NCBI RefSeq assembly: GCF_002197815.1
Contig: NZ_NIUB01000047.1
Span: forward strand, 1 to 34,513
DNA: 34,513 nucleotides
Direction: 5' to 3'
DNA from: Pseudomonas oleovorans subsp. oleovorans
Lineage (GTDB): Bacteria; Pseudomonadota; Gammaproteobacteria; Pseudomonadales; Pseudomonadaceae
Of the stretch, positions 15,107 to 22,762 are shown piece after piece. How positions within the stretch are numbered: position 1 is the stretch's first letter; the number at the start of each line of letters is the position of its first letter. The notes below the pieces were generated by a model that worked only from the letters and a program-made list of their open reading frames with translations, was not told the DNA's origin and did no database searches. The translations under genes and the position numbers were made by a program.

Positions 15107-17167
15107 ATGCCTTTGAAGCTGGAATTGAAAAACAGCTTGTCACTCAAGTTGCTCCGCGTGGTGCTGTTGTCAGCACTCGTAGTAGGAGTGGTATTGAGTT
15201 GTGCGCAGATTGTCTTCGACGCCTACAAGACACGTCAGGCGGTGGTCAACGATGCCCATCGCATCCTCGGCATGTTCCGCGACCCTTCGACCCAGGCGGT
15301 ATACAGCCTGGACCGCGAGATGGGCATGCAAGTGATCGAGGGGCTGTTCCAGCACGAATCGGTGCGTCACGCCTCCATCGGCCACCCTAACGAGCCCATG
15401 CTGGCGGAAAAATCCCGCGACCTGGCACAGATGCCGACACGCTGGCTGACCGACCCGATTCTTGGCCAGGAGCAACAGTTCTCTATCAAACTGGTCGGCC
15501 GAGGCCCCTACAGCGAATACTACGGCGACCTCAACATCACGCTCGACACGGCCCCTTACGGCGCGAGCTTCGTCACCAACTCGGTGATCATCTTCATCTC
15601 CGGCGTGTTGCGCGCCATGGCCATGGGCCTGGTGCTCTATCTGGTCTATCACTGGCTGCTGACCAAACCGCTGTCGAAGATCATCGAGCACCTCACCAAC
15701 ATCAACCCGGATCGCCCCAGCGAACACAAGCTGCCCATGCTCAAGGGCAACGAGAAGAACGAGCTGGGTTTGTGGATCAACACCGCCAACCAGTTGCTGG
15801 CCTCCATCGAGCGCAACACCCACCTGCGCCGGGAGGCCGAGAACAGCCTGCTGCGCATGGCTCAGTACGACTTCCTCACCGGCCTGCCCAACCGCCAGCA
15901 ACTGCAACAGCAGCTCGACCAGATTCTCGAAGACGCCGGCCGCCTGCAACGCCGCGTCGCCGTGCTCTGCGTCGGCCTGGATGACTTCAAGGGCATCAAC
16001 GAACAATTCAGCTACCAGAGCGGCGACCAGTTGCTGCTCGCACTGTCCGACCGTCTGCGCAGCCATAGCGGCCGCCTCGGTGCCCTGGCCCGCCTGGGCG
16101 GCGACCAGTTCGCCCTGGTTCAAGCCGACATCGAACAACCCTACGAAGCCGCCGAACTGGCGCAGAGCGTACTCGACGACCTGGAGCTGCCTTTCCTGCT
16201 CGATCAGCACGAAGTGCGCCTGCGCGCCACCATCGGCATCACCCTGTTCCCGGAAGATGGTGACAGTACCGAAAAGCTGCTGCAGAAAGCCGAACAGACC
16301 ATGACCCTGGCCAAGAGCCGCTCACGCAACCGTTACCAGTTCTATATCGCCAGCGTCGACAGCGAGATGCGCCGCCGCCGTGAGCTGGAGAAGGATTTGC
16401 GCGACGCCCTGGCGCAGAATCAGCTGCACCTGGTCTATCAGCCACAGGTGGACTATCGCGATCACAGCATCGTCGGCGTCGAGGCGCTGCTGCACTGGCA
16501 ACATCCACAGCATGGTTTCGTGGCGCCGGATCTGTTCATCCCGCTGGCCGAGCAGAACGGCACCATCATTCCCATCGGCGAGTGGATTCTCGACCAGAGC
16601 TGCCGCCAGCTAAGGGAATGGCACGACCAGGGCTTCAGCAACCTGCGCATGGCCATCAACCTGTCTACCGTGCAGTTGCACCACGCCGAGCTGCCGCGCG
16701 TGGTCAACAATCTGATGCAGGTCTACCGCCTGCCGCCGAAAAGCCTGGAGCTGGAGGTCACCGAAACCGGCCTGATGGAAGACATCAGTACCGCCGCCCA
16801 GCATCTGCTCAGCCTGCGCCGCTCCGGTGCACTGATCGCCATCGATGACTTCGGTACCGGCTATTCCTCACTGAGCTACCTCAAGAGCCTGTCGCTGGAC
16901 AAGATCAAGATCGACAAGAGTTTCGTCCAGGATCTGCTCGAAAATGAAGACGATGCCACCATCGTTCGCGCCATCATCCAGTTGGGCAAGAGCCTGGGCA
17001 TGCAGGTCATCGCCGAGGGCGTGGAAACTGCCGAGCAGGAAGCCTACATCATTGCCCAGGGCTGCCATGAAGGTCAGGGTTACCTGTACAGCAAGCCACT
17101 GCCGGCACGTGAGCTGACGCTGTTTCTCAAGCAGGCGCGGCGTCTGAGCTCAGCGGCGACGCTCTGA
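15107..17167 (+). CDS. bifA: c-di-GMP phosphodiesterase BifA
   Basis: BifA degrades cyclic di-GMP at the inner membrane; in P. aeruginosa it lowers biofilm formation and promotes swarming. The 686-aa product has helix 1 (about 12-34), a periplasmic sensor region, helix 2 (about 152-182) and a short HAMP-like linker. A GGDEF-type domain (about 255-415) and an EAL domain (about 430-675) follow. The cyclase motif is GGDQF (331-335), the atypical signature known for BifA, and the RxxD inhibitory site is absent. The EAL motif (459-461) and DDFGTG (580-585) are intact, so phosphodiesterase activity is expected. The start gives the usual length but its binding site (AAGG) is modest. A terminator follows. 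Confidence 0.93.
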   Translation: MPLKLELKNSLSLKLLRVVLLSALVVGVVLSCAQIVFDAYKTRQAVVNDAHRILGMFRDPSTQAVYSLDREMGMQVIEGLFQHESVRHASIGHPNEPMLAEKSRDLAQMPTRWLTDPILGQEQQFSIKLVGRGPYSEYYGDLNITLDTAPYGASFVTNSVIIFISGVLRAMAMGLVLYLVYHWLLTKPLSKIIEHLTNINPDRPSEHKLPMLKGNEKNELGLWINTANQLLASIERNTHLRREAENSLLRMAQYDFLTGLPNRQQLQQQLDQILEDAGRLQRRVAVLCVGLDDFKGINEQFSYQSGDQLLLALSDRLRSHSGRLGALARLGGDQFALVQADIEQPYEAAELAQSVLDDLELPFLLDQHEVRLRATIGITLFPEDGDSTEKLLQKAEQTMTLAKSRSRNRYQFYIASVDSEMRRRRELEKDLRDALAQNQLHLVYQPQVDYRDHSIVGVEALLHWQHPQHGFVAPDLFIPLAEQNGTIIPIGEWILDQSCRQLREWHDQGFSNLRMAINLSTVQLHHAELPRVVNNLMQVYRLPPKSLELEVTETGLMEDISTAAQHLLSLRRSGALIAIDDFGTGYSSLSYLKSLSLDKIKIDKSFVQDLLENEDDATIVRAIIQLGKSLGMQVIAEGVETAEQEAYIIAQGCHEGQGYLYSKPLPARELTLFLKQARRLSSAATL

Positions 17168-17180
17168 CCACTCAAACAGG

Positions 17181-17210
17181 AACGCCGCGATTGGTCGCGG
17201 CGTTTTCATT
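17181..17210 (+). terminator. Rho-independent terminator of bifA
   Basis: A 10-bp perfect stem (17181-17190 with 17195-17204) and TTGG loop are followed by a short T-rich run, 13 bases after the bifA stop. It may also serve the convergent gene ending at 17228. Confidence 0.85.
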
Positions 17211-17227
17211 CGTACCCGCAATCGCGC

Positions 17228-18133
17228 TTACCAGTTCTGCACGCCAAACAGCCAGGCCGTGGCCAATGCACCGAGCAGGCACAATACGGCGCCACCCGCA
17301 GCCTGCCAGTAGAAGCTGCGCGCCAGCTCGTCTTCTCCGCTGTTGGAGAGAATGAACGGCTGCCGCTCGCCAGGCTTGGCCATCTGATGCTGCATCGGCT
17401 CCAATGCCTTTTGCCGATGCCGGTCTTCAGCCTCCAGTTGTGCAGCCAGTCGCACGCGATTCCATTCCTGCTCATCGAGTTCACCGTTGCCGTCGCTGTC
17501 AAAACGGCGCAACAGGCCGAGGTAATCGCCCTTCCATTCGCGGATCACTTCACCCTGAGCGGCATGCCTGTCGAATTCCTGCTGCGCCGCGCCACGGGTA
17601 CGAAAGTCGCCAATGGCATACAAGGGTTGCCCGACATGGAAGCGCTCTTCGGTGTAGCGATAGCGCGTGCCACTGCTGAGAAAACCGAGCAATCCCGTCT
17701 TGGCCGACCCCAGCGGGTGCCGCAGGTTACCCTCCCAGACGTCACGCACCGCCGCACGAATCTCGGCACCACGCGGGTCGATCAGGCATTCGCCGGTGCC
17801 ATCGACCAGGCGCAACCAGGCGTCACTGGCGCCACTCTCGATCACTCGCCAACTGCGCTTCTTGCCGCTGGAGCGATACTCCTCGATGCGAAAGCGCCAC
17901 CACAGGCAGGGTTTGCCGGTGAGCGGCCCGCGAATCTCCATGTCAGGCAGCGCTTCGAGTACACCATAGAGTTCGACATAACCCTGCGCCGCAGAACGGA
18001 TCTTCGAGGTGGGAGTATCGAGCAGATGACGTGCCTGCGACCAACGCCGCAGGCACCACCAGGCGCCGCCCAGGCATGCGCTGAGGGTCAGCGTCAGGGT
18101 GAAGAAGAAGCCGAAAGGGTCCGCCTGCATCAT
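17228..18133 (-). CDS. GIDE-domain-like membrane protein with EF-hand
   Basis: This 301-aa protein has an N-terminal helix (about 8-27) and a C-terminal helix (about 278-297). Between them lies a region resembling the GIDE domain (about 50-200; YVELYGVLEALPDMEIRGPL and PCLWWRFRIEEY), known from eukaryotic E3 ligases but widespread in bacteria beside lemA. A calcium-binding EF-hand loop DSDGNGELDEQE is visible near residue 215, with acidic residues at the expected ligand positions. Start and role are uncertain. The ATG lies 10 bases after the lemA stop with little ribosome binding site, suggesting coupling to lemA. Confidence 0.8.
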   Translation of the reverse strand: MMQADPFGFFFTLTLTLSACLGGAWWCLRRWSQARHLLDTPTSKIRSAAQGYVELYGVLEALPDMEIRGPLTGKPCLWWRFRIEEYRSSGKKRSWRVIESGASDAWLRLVDGTGECLIDPRGAEIRAAVRDVWEGNLRHPLGSAKTGLLGFLSSGTRYRYTEERFHVGQPLYAIGDFRTRGAAQQEFDRHAAQGEVIREWKGDYLGLLRRFDSDGNGELDEQEWNRVRLAAQLEAEDRHRQKALEPMQHQMAKPGERQPFILSNSGEDELARSFYWQAAGGAVLCLLGALATAWLFGVQNW

Positions 18134-18143
18134 CGGCTGACGC

Positions 18144-18716
18144 TCAATTGAATAGCGACTTCATATCTACATCGGCTTTTTCCGCATCGCTGAACACCAG
18201 CAATTCGGCAGCCGGGAAGTTGAACATGCGCGCGATGATCACGTCGGGGAACTGCTCGATACGCACATTGTTGAGGTTGACCGCCTCGTTATAGAGCTCG
18301 CGGCGATCGGCGATACCGTTTTCCAATCCGCTGATGCGCTGCTGCAGGTGCTGAAAGCTGTCGTTGGCTTTCAGCTCAGGGTAGTTCTCGGCCAGTGCGA
18401 ACAGCTGGCCGAGGCCGGCACGCAGGCCACTCTCGGCCTTGCCCAGGGCACTGACATCCTGCTGCTCGCGGGCGCTGGCCACGGCGCTACGTGCGGCGAT
18501 GACCCGCTCCAGAGTCGAGCCTTCGTACTGCATGTATTGCTTGCAGGTTTCCACCAGCTTGGGCAATTCGTCATGACGCTGCTTGAGCAGCACGTCGATG
18601 TTCGACCAGGCCTTGCTCACTCCATGCTTGAGGCGCACCAGGCCGTTGTAGAGGGACACCGCGTAGGCGCCGAGCAGGACGAGGACGACGATAACGATCA
18701 CGGCGGTCAGGCTCAT
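18144..18716 (-). CDS. lemA: LemA family protein
   Basis: The 190-aa product has one N-terminal membrane helix (about 3-23) followed by the LemA helical bundle, including VSKAWSNIDVLLKQRHDELPKLVET and a conserved EQFPDVIIARMFNF stretch near the C-terminus. LemA proteins are membrane-anchored and poorly understood. They often accompany a GIDE-like or TPM/YgcG-like protein, as here. This is a different protein from the LemA (GacS) sensor kinase of plant-associated pseudomonads. A GGAG site precedes the ATG. It leads the two-gene minus-strand unit and is divergent from icmP. Confidence 0.92.
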   Translation of the reverse strand: MSLTAVIVIVVLVLLGAYAVSLYNGLVRLKHGVSKAWSNIDVLLKQRHDELPKLVETCKQYMQYEGSTLERVIAARSAVASAREQQDVSALGKAESGLRAGLGQLFALAENYPELKANDSFQHLQQRISGLENGIADRRELYNEAVNLNNVRIEQFPDVIIARMFNFPAAELLVFSDAEKADVDMKSLFN

Positions 18717-18814
18717 GCAGCTTTCTCCATGCAGAACTGCGTATCAGGTGCTGGCATTCTAGCGGCAGCGATGGCCTTGGGCAGCGATATCCTGCACAGG
18801 GATGAATAATGGCC

Positions 18815-18845
18815 TTTACACATAATGCGAAACATTTGCATTATG
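18815..18845 (+). promoter_or_regulatory. Promoter with 25-bp palindromic operator upstream of icmP
   Basis: An imperfect palindrome occupies 18821-18845: an 11-bp arm CATAATGCGAA, a 3-bp centre and arm TTTGCATTATG with one mismatch. It overlaps a possible core promoter, TTTACA (18815-18820) and CATTAT (18839-18844). The ATAAT..ATTAT pattern is loosely Fur-like but does not fit the 19-bp Fur consensus well. It lies about 60 bp before icmP. Confidence 0.5.
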
Positions 18846-18906
18846 TTGCAGTTTTTCAGGTACTACCGAGTACCACTCATATTTCGTACATGCAAAGGAC
18901 CCCGCC

Positions 18907-20244
18907 ATGATTCGTATGCCCCTGGCCTCCGCCAGCCTGCTGGCCATCGCCATTTCTCTCGCTGGCTGCGGCGAAGACAAAGCCCCTGCCACCCAGGCTG
19001 CAGCGCCTGCCGCCGCCACCGAGAGCGCGGCTCCAGCCACCGCGGCTAAGGTCGACGAGGCAGCGGCGAAGGCCGTGGTCAATCATTACGCCGATCTGGC
19101 TCTGGCCGTGTTCAGCGACGCCGCGAGCACCGGCAAGGCACTGCAGGCTGCAGTCGATGCGCTGCTCGCCGATCCGAGCGAAGCGACCCTGAAAGCCGCC
19201 CGTGAAGCCTGGCTGGCCGCCCGCGTGCCGTACATGCAGACCGAAGTGTTCCGTTTCGGTAACCCGGTGGTCGACGAGTGGGAAGGTCAGCTCAACGCCT
19301 GGCCGCTGGACGAAGGCCTGATCGACTACGTGGCCGAGGACTACCAGCACGCCCTGGGTAACCCGGGCGCGCAAGCCAACATCATCGCCAACACCGAGAT
19401 CCAGGTGGGTGAAGACAAGATCGATGTCAGCGAAATCACCGGCGAGCTGCTGGCCAGCCTGAACGAGCTGGGCGGTTCCGAAGCCAACGTTGCCACTGGC
19501 TACCACGCCATCGAATTCCTGCTCTGGGGCCAGGACCTGAACGGCACCAACCCTGGCGCCGGCGAGCGCCCCTACACCGACTACCTGGTCGGCGAAGGCG
19601 CCACCGGTGGCCACAACGAGCGTCGTCGCACTTACCTGAAAGCAGCCACCGACCTGCTGGTCAGCGATCTGAACGACATGGTCGAACAGTGGAAAGACGG
19701 CGTGGAAGGCAACTACCGCAGCGAGCTGGTCGCCGATTCGGCCGACAACGGTCTGCGCAAGATGCTGTTCGGCATGGGCAGCCTGTCGCTCGGCGAACTG
19801 GCGGGCGAGCGCATGAAGGTCGCACTGGAGGCCAACTCCACCGAAGACGAGCATGACTGCTTCAGCGACAACACCCACAACTCGCACTTCTACAATGGCA
19901 AAGGCATTCGTAACGTCTACCTGGGCGAGTACAAGAAGGTCGACGGTAGCACCCTGACCGGCCCGAGCCTGTCCGAGCTGGTGGCCAAGGCTGATGCCCA
20001 GGCCGATGCCACGCTCAAGGCAGACCTGCAGGAAACCGAAGCCAAGCTGCAGGCACTGGTCGACAGCGCCGAGAAGAACAACGTGCACTTCGACCAGTTG
20101 ATCGCGCAAGGCAACGCCGAAGGTCAGCAACTGGTACGTGACGCCATCGCCGCCCTGGTCAAGCAGACCGGTGCCATCGAACAGGCCGCGGGCAAGCTAG
20201 GCATCAGCGACCTTAACCCGGACACTGCCGATCACAAATTCTGA
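18907..20244 (+). CDS. icmP: Imelysin-family lipoprotein (IcmP-like)
   Basis: The 445-aa product is an imelysin (peptidase M75 family) lipoprotein resembling IcmP, the insulin-cleaving metalloproteinase of P. aeruginosa. Whether such proteins are true peptidases or iron-uptake proteins is debated. A signal peptide ends in the lipobox LAGC (Cys21), followed by an Ala/Pro linker to about residue 50. The hallmark GYHAIEFLLWG carries the HxxE motif (about 200-203), and DCFSDNTHNSHFYNGKGI is a second conserved block. The ATG is preceded by AAAGGA. It stands alone between a palindromic promoter and a strong terminator; the partner genes often found with imelysins are absent. Confidence 0.9.
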   Translation: MIRMPLASASLLAIAISLAGCGEDKAPATQAAAPAAATESAAPATAAKVDEAAAKAVVNHYADLALAVFSDAASTGKALQAAVDALLADPSEATLKAAREAWLAARVPYMQTEVFRFGNPVVDEWEGQLNAWPLDEGLIDYVAEDYQHALGNPGAQANIIANTEIQVGEDKIDVSEITGELLASLNELGGSEANVATGYHAIEFLLWGQDLNGTNPGAGERPYTDYLVGEGATGGHNERRRTYLKAATDLLVSDLNDMVEQWKDGVEGNYRSELVADSADNGLRKMLFGMGSLSLGELAGERMKVALEANSTEDEHDCFSDNTHNSHFYNGKGIRNVYLGEYKKVDGSTLTGPSLSELVAKADAQADATLKADLQETEAKLQALVDSAEKNNVHFDQLIAQGNAEGQQLVRDAIAALVKQTGAIEQAAGKLGISDLNPDTADHKF

Positions 20245-20265
20245 TCGACATAGCGGACTGAAAAA

Positions 20266-20300
20266 GCCGGCGCCTCCGCAAGGAGCGCCGGTTTTTTTTT
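20266..20300 (+). terminator. Rho-independent terminator of icmP
   Basis: A GC-rich stem of about 10 bp with one bulged C (20267-20277 with 20282-20291) and GCAA loop is followed by a run of nine T (20292-20300), 22 bases after the icmP stop. Confidence 0.93.
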
Positions 20301-20409
20301 GGCTCTTCGCATAGTGTGGTGAAGGTACGGATTGACACCGTACTGGCAAGTTTGTGTGCGTATCGCTTACTGACTTGGCACCATCCATTACCGCGTCTGC
20401 TGAACGTTT

Positions 20410-21024
20410 GGGTTGCGCCCCTTACGGGCGCCACACCTTGATTCGCTTTGCTCACCCTTCGGGCCAGCCTGCGGCTGTTACTGCGCTTCGCTACGTTTCT
20501 TTGCTTGCCCAAGAAAGGTGTGCCAAAGAAGGGCACCCCGACATCCGGGTTTCGCTACGCGAAACTTCCTTCGCTCCGGTGCTGCTCCGGGGGCCGGCTT
20601 ACAAGGGCCATCCCTGGCCCTTTAAGCGGGGCCGCCGTCGGTATCTCGCCGCATCCATGCGGCTCGCTCCCCTACGCAACACCTCCACTCGGCCTCCTGA
20701 AGGGGATCGGGTCGCGAGCTTGCGTAATCTCCACGTAATTAAACTCAGCGGCGTCTGGCTTTTGCTCTTTCACCGCGATCTTACAGACGACGCCCAAATC
20801 CCCTTCAGGAGGCCGAGTGGAATCACCGTGGAAGGGGTTGAGCGACATGGATGTCGCGAGAGCTGCGATGGGCCAGGGATGGCCCTTCGCAGCGTGCCCC
20901 TGGAGTGGTGATGGAGCGAGGAAACCCCGGCGTAGCCGGGGCCGGATGGTGGGGTGCCCTTCTCTTTGGTTACTTTCTCTTGGGCAAGCAAGAGAAAGTG
21001 ACTCGCCCGTAAGGGGCGAAACCC
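20410..21024. repeat. ~615-bp element with long imperfect inverted arms
   Basis: The ends share a 20-bp inverted match with one difference (20410-20429 against 21005-21024, containing the exact 13-mer GCCCCTTACGGGC). An inner exact 22-bp inverted pair lies at 20686-20707 and 20798-20819. Between them, both arms carry matching blocks, for example GAAGGGCACCCC and GGGCCATCCCTGGCCC, separated by variable parts. The centre (about 20708-20797) is unique. The short reading frames here have no family likeness and unstable composition. I recall similar sequence as a dispersed noncoding repeat in Pseudomonas genomes. The rest of the 20301-21131 gap shows nothing I can support. Confidence 0.75.
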
Positions 21025-21131
21025 TTCAGATCAGACGACGCGCTAACGGATAGTGCCTGCACCGGCAGCTAACATGTAATTGCCAGTCCGGTGTCGGGCG
21101 TATCCTCCGCGCGAAAATGCGAAGAACCTTT

Positions 21132-21971
21132 TTATTCCTGCTGCCAGCTCCGGGCCACCGCACTGCGATATTCGCCAGGGCTCACGCCATAAACCTGCTT
21201 GAACTGTCGCGACAAGTGGCTCTGATCAGCGAAGCCCAACTGCATGGCCACAGCGACCGCCGTGCAGCCCGTCTTGAGCAACGCCCGCGCCTGCTCCAGG
21301 CGCCGTTGCTTGAGCCAGGCATGCGGTGGCAAGCCGGTCTCGCGGCGGAACACTCGAGCGAAATGAAACGGTGAAAGATTGACCGCAGCCGCCAGTTCCT
21401 CCAGCGAGGGCGGCTCGATCAGCCGCTCGGCGAGCATCTGCTTGGCACAAGCCACTGCCCAGGGCTCACGCCCAGGCGCAGGTGGTTCGGCAAGCTGCGC
21501 ATGGTGCTGAAACAGCAGCAGCATTGCCTCACGCCAGGCCAGTTGCTGCTGCAGTGCCTCGGCGCCGCCCTCGAGCAGTTGGTGCAGTTGCAGAAAGGCC
21601 GCGTGCAAACGTGGATCATGCAGCACACTGAAGGCAAACGACGGCATGCCAGCCTTGGCCAGACCCAGCTCCTGCAGCGCCCCCAGAACCTGGGCGTTGT
21701 CGGGATAGAAACCGCGATAGCGCCAACCGTCTTCGTGCGCCTTGGAGCCGGTGTGCACTTCGTCCGGGTTGATCAGCACCATGCTGCCCTGTGGGGCCAG
21801 ATGATCACAACCGCGATGACGAAAGCGCTGGGCGCCATGCTCGATCACGGTGAACACGAAACCTTCATGCACGTGGGGCGCGAAGCGCTGTTCAAGGTAG
21901 CGCGCCTGCAACAGCTCGACGCCGCTCAATGCGGAAGCTTGCCAGAAGCGGGTCTGCTCGCGACTGTGCAT
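21132..21971 (-). CDS. AraC-family transcriptional regulator
   Basis: The 279-aa product has an N-terminal cupin-type sensor domain (about 15-150; HVHEGFVFTVIEHG and INPDEVHTG) and a C-terminal double helix-turn-helix (about 175-275). The latter includes LAAAVNLSPFHFARVFRRETG and AMQLGFADQSHLSRQFKQVYGVSPGEYR, the classic AraC signature. The ATG at 21971 is 5 bases after the stop of the acetyltransferase gene, so the genes form a unit. The longer frame would overlap that gene and lacks a binding site. The ligand and target genes are unknown. Confidence 0.9.
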   Translation of the reverse strand: MHSREQTRFWQASALSGVELLQARYLEQRFAPHVHEGFVFTVIEHGAQRFRHRGCDHLAPQGSMVLINPDEVHTGSKAHEDGWRYRGFYPDNAQVLGALQELGLAKAGMPSFAFSVLHDPRLHAAFLQLHQLLEGGAEALQQQLAWREAMLLLFQHHAQLAEPPAPGREPWAVACAKQMLAERLIEPPSLEELAAAVNLSPFHFARVFRRETGLPPHAWLKQRRLEQARALLKTGCTAVAVAMQLGFADQSHLSRQFKQVYGVSPGEYRSAVARSWQQE

Positions 21972-21976
21972 CAGGC

Positions 21977-22546
21977 TCAGGCGTTGAAGCCCGCCTCCAT
22001 GGCCCCACGCAGCGCCGGCCATTCCAGGTCGGTGATGCTGTACAGCACGGTGTCATCGAGTCGGCCATCAGCCAGACGGCGATGGTTGCGCAGCAACCCT
22101 TCACGAACGGCACCAAGCTTCTCGATGGCGCGTTGCGAACGCAGGTTGCTGGCGGCAGTTTTCAGTTGCACGCGAACCATGCCCCAATTTTCGAAAGCGT
22201 GCTTGAGCATCAAGTACTTGATGCTGGTGTTCAACCCGCTGCCATGCTGATTGCGGTCGAGCCAGGTCCAGCCGATTTCACAGGCCGGCAGGGGGTTCAT
22301 GAAGTCGGCGAAGCGGGTGGTGCCTACCCACTCGTTACCCAGACGAATGACGAACGGCAGTGCCCGCTGCTCGCGCATATCGGCCAGGGCGCTGCGGTAC
22401 CAGTCCAGTCGCTGAGTACCGCTCATGTACAGCAGCTCCTCGCGATTGGCTTCGGCCAGCGCCACCAGCGCGGGGATATCGGCGTCAGAGAGCGGTTCCA
22501 GGCGCAGAGCGCCACGTTGCAAAGTCACCAGCTGCGGCTTGAACAT
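21977..22546 (-). CDS. GNAT acetyltransferase, RimJ/RimL type
   Basis: The 189-aa product has a GNAT fold. An N-terminal strand region (LRLEPLSDADIPALVALAEAN) is followed by the acetyl-CoA pyrophosphate loop NQHGSGLN (about 99-106) and the motif B segment NLRSQRAIEKLGAVREGLLR. These match RimJ/RimL-like protein N-acetyltransferases, which modify N-terminal amines of ribosomal or other proteins, or small molecules. An ideal GAGGAGG site lies 5 bases before the ATG. It is the first gene of the acetyltransferase-AraC unit and divergent from the hybrid kinase. Confidence 0.88.
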   Translation of the reverse strand: MFKPQLVTLQRGALRLEPLSDADIPALVALAEANREELLYMSGTQRLDWYRSALADMREQRALPFVIRLGNEWVGTTRFADFMNPLPACEIGWTWLDRNQHGSGLNTSIKYLMLKHAFENWGMVRVQLKTAASNLRSQRAIEKLGAVREGLLRNHRRLADGRLDDTVLYSITDLEWPALRGAMEAGFNA

Positions 22547-22649
22547 AGAGCCTCCTCAGGGTCCTTCCTTGGGCAGAATCGCAAACGCGCCAAGCTATCA
22601 GCCCCTGCGCTGCTGCACAATCGAGTCCCGTCGCAAAGCACGTCTGCTT

Positions 22650-22671
22650 GGCTGCGACCTTGGTCGCAGCC
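22650..22671. promoter_or_regulatory. 22-bp palindrome in a divergent promoter region
   Basis: Exact 10-bp arms GGCTGCGACC and GGTCGCAGCC flank a TT centre, between the divergent acetyltransferase and hybrid kinase genes. It could be an operator or an RNA hairpin. No known regulator consensus is recognised. Confidence 0.4.
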
Positions 22672-22762
22672 GACAGCGCCCGGCTTTGTGCAACACTGAT
22701 CAACATCGGCCTCGCCTCGGCGGCCAGGCTCATTTCGTTTCACTGTGCGTTTCGGAGTCTGC

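Noticed and set aside
20354..20911. Plus-strand frame of 185 codons in the inverted element
   Set aside because: It runs across both inverted arms and the unique centre, so it follows repeat structure rather than a conserved protein, and it has no binding site.
21132..22022. Longer AraC product starting at 22022
   Set aside because: It would overlap the acetyltransferase gene by about 45 bases, and the extra residues have no likeness to AraC proteins. The ATG at 21971 fits the operon spacing.
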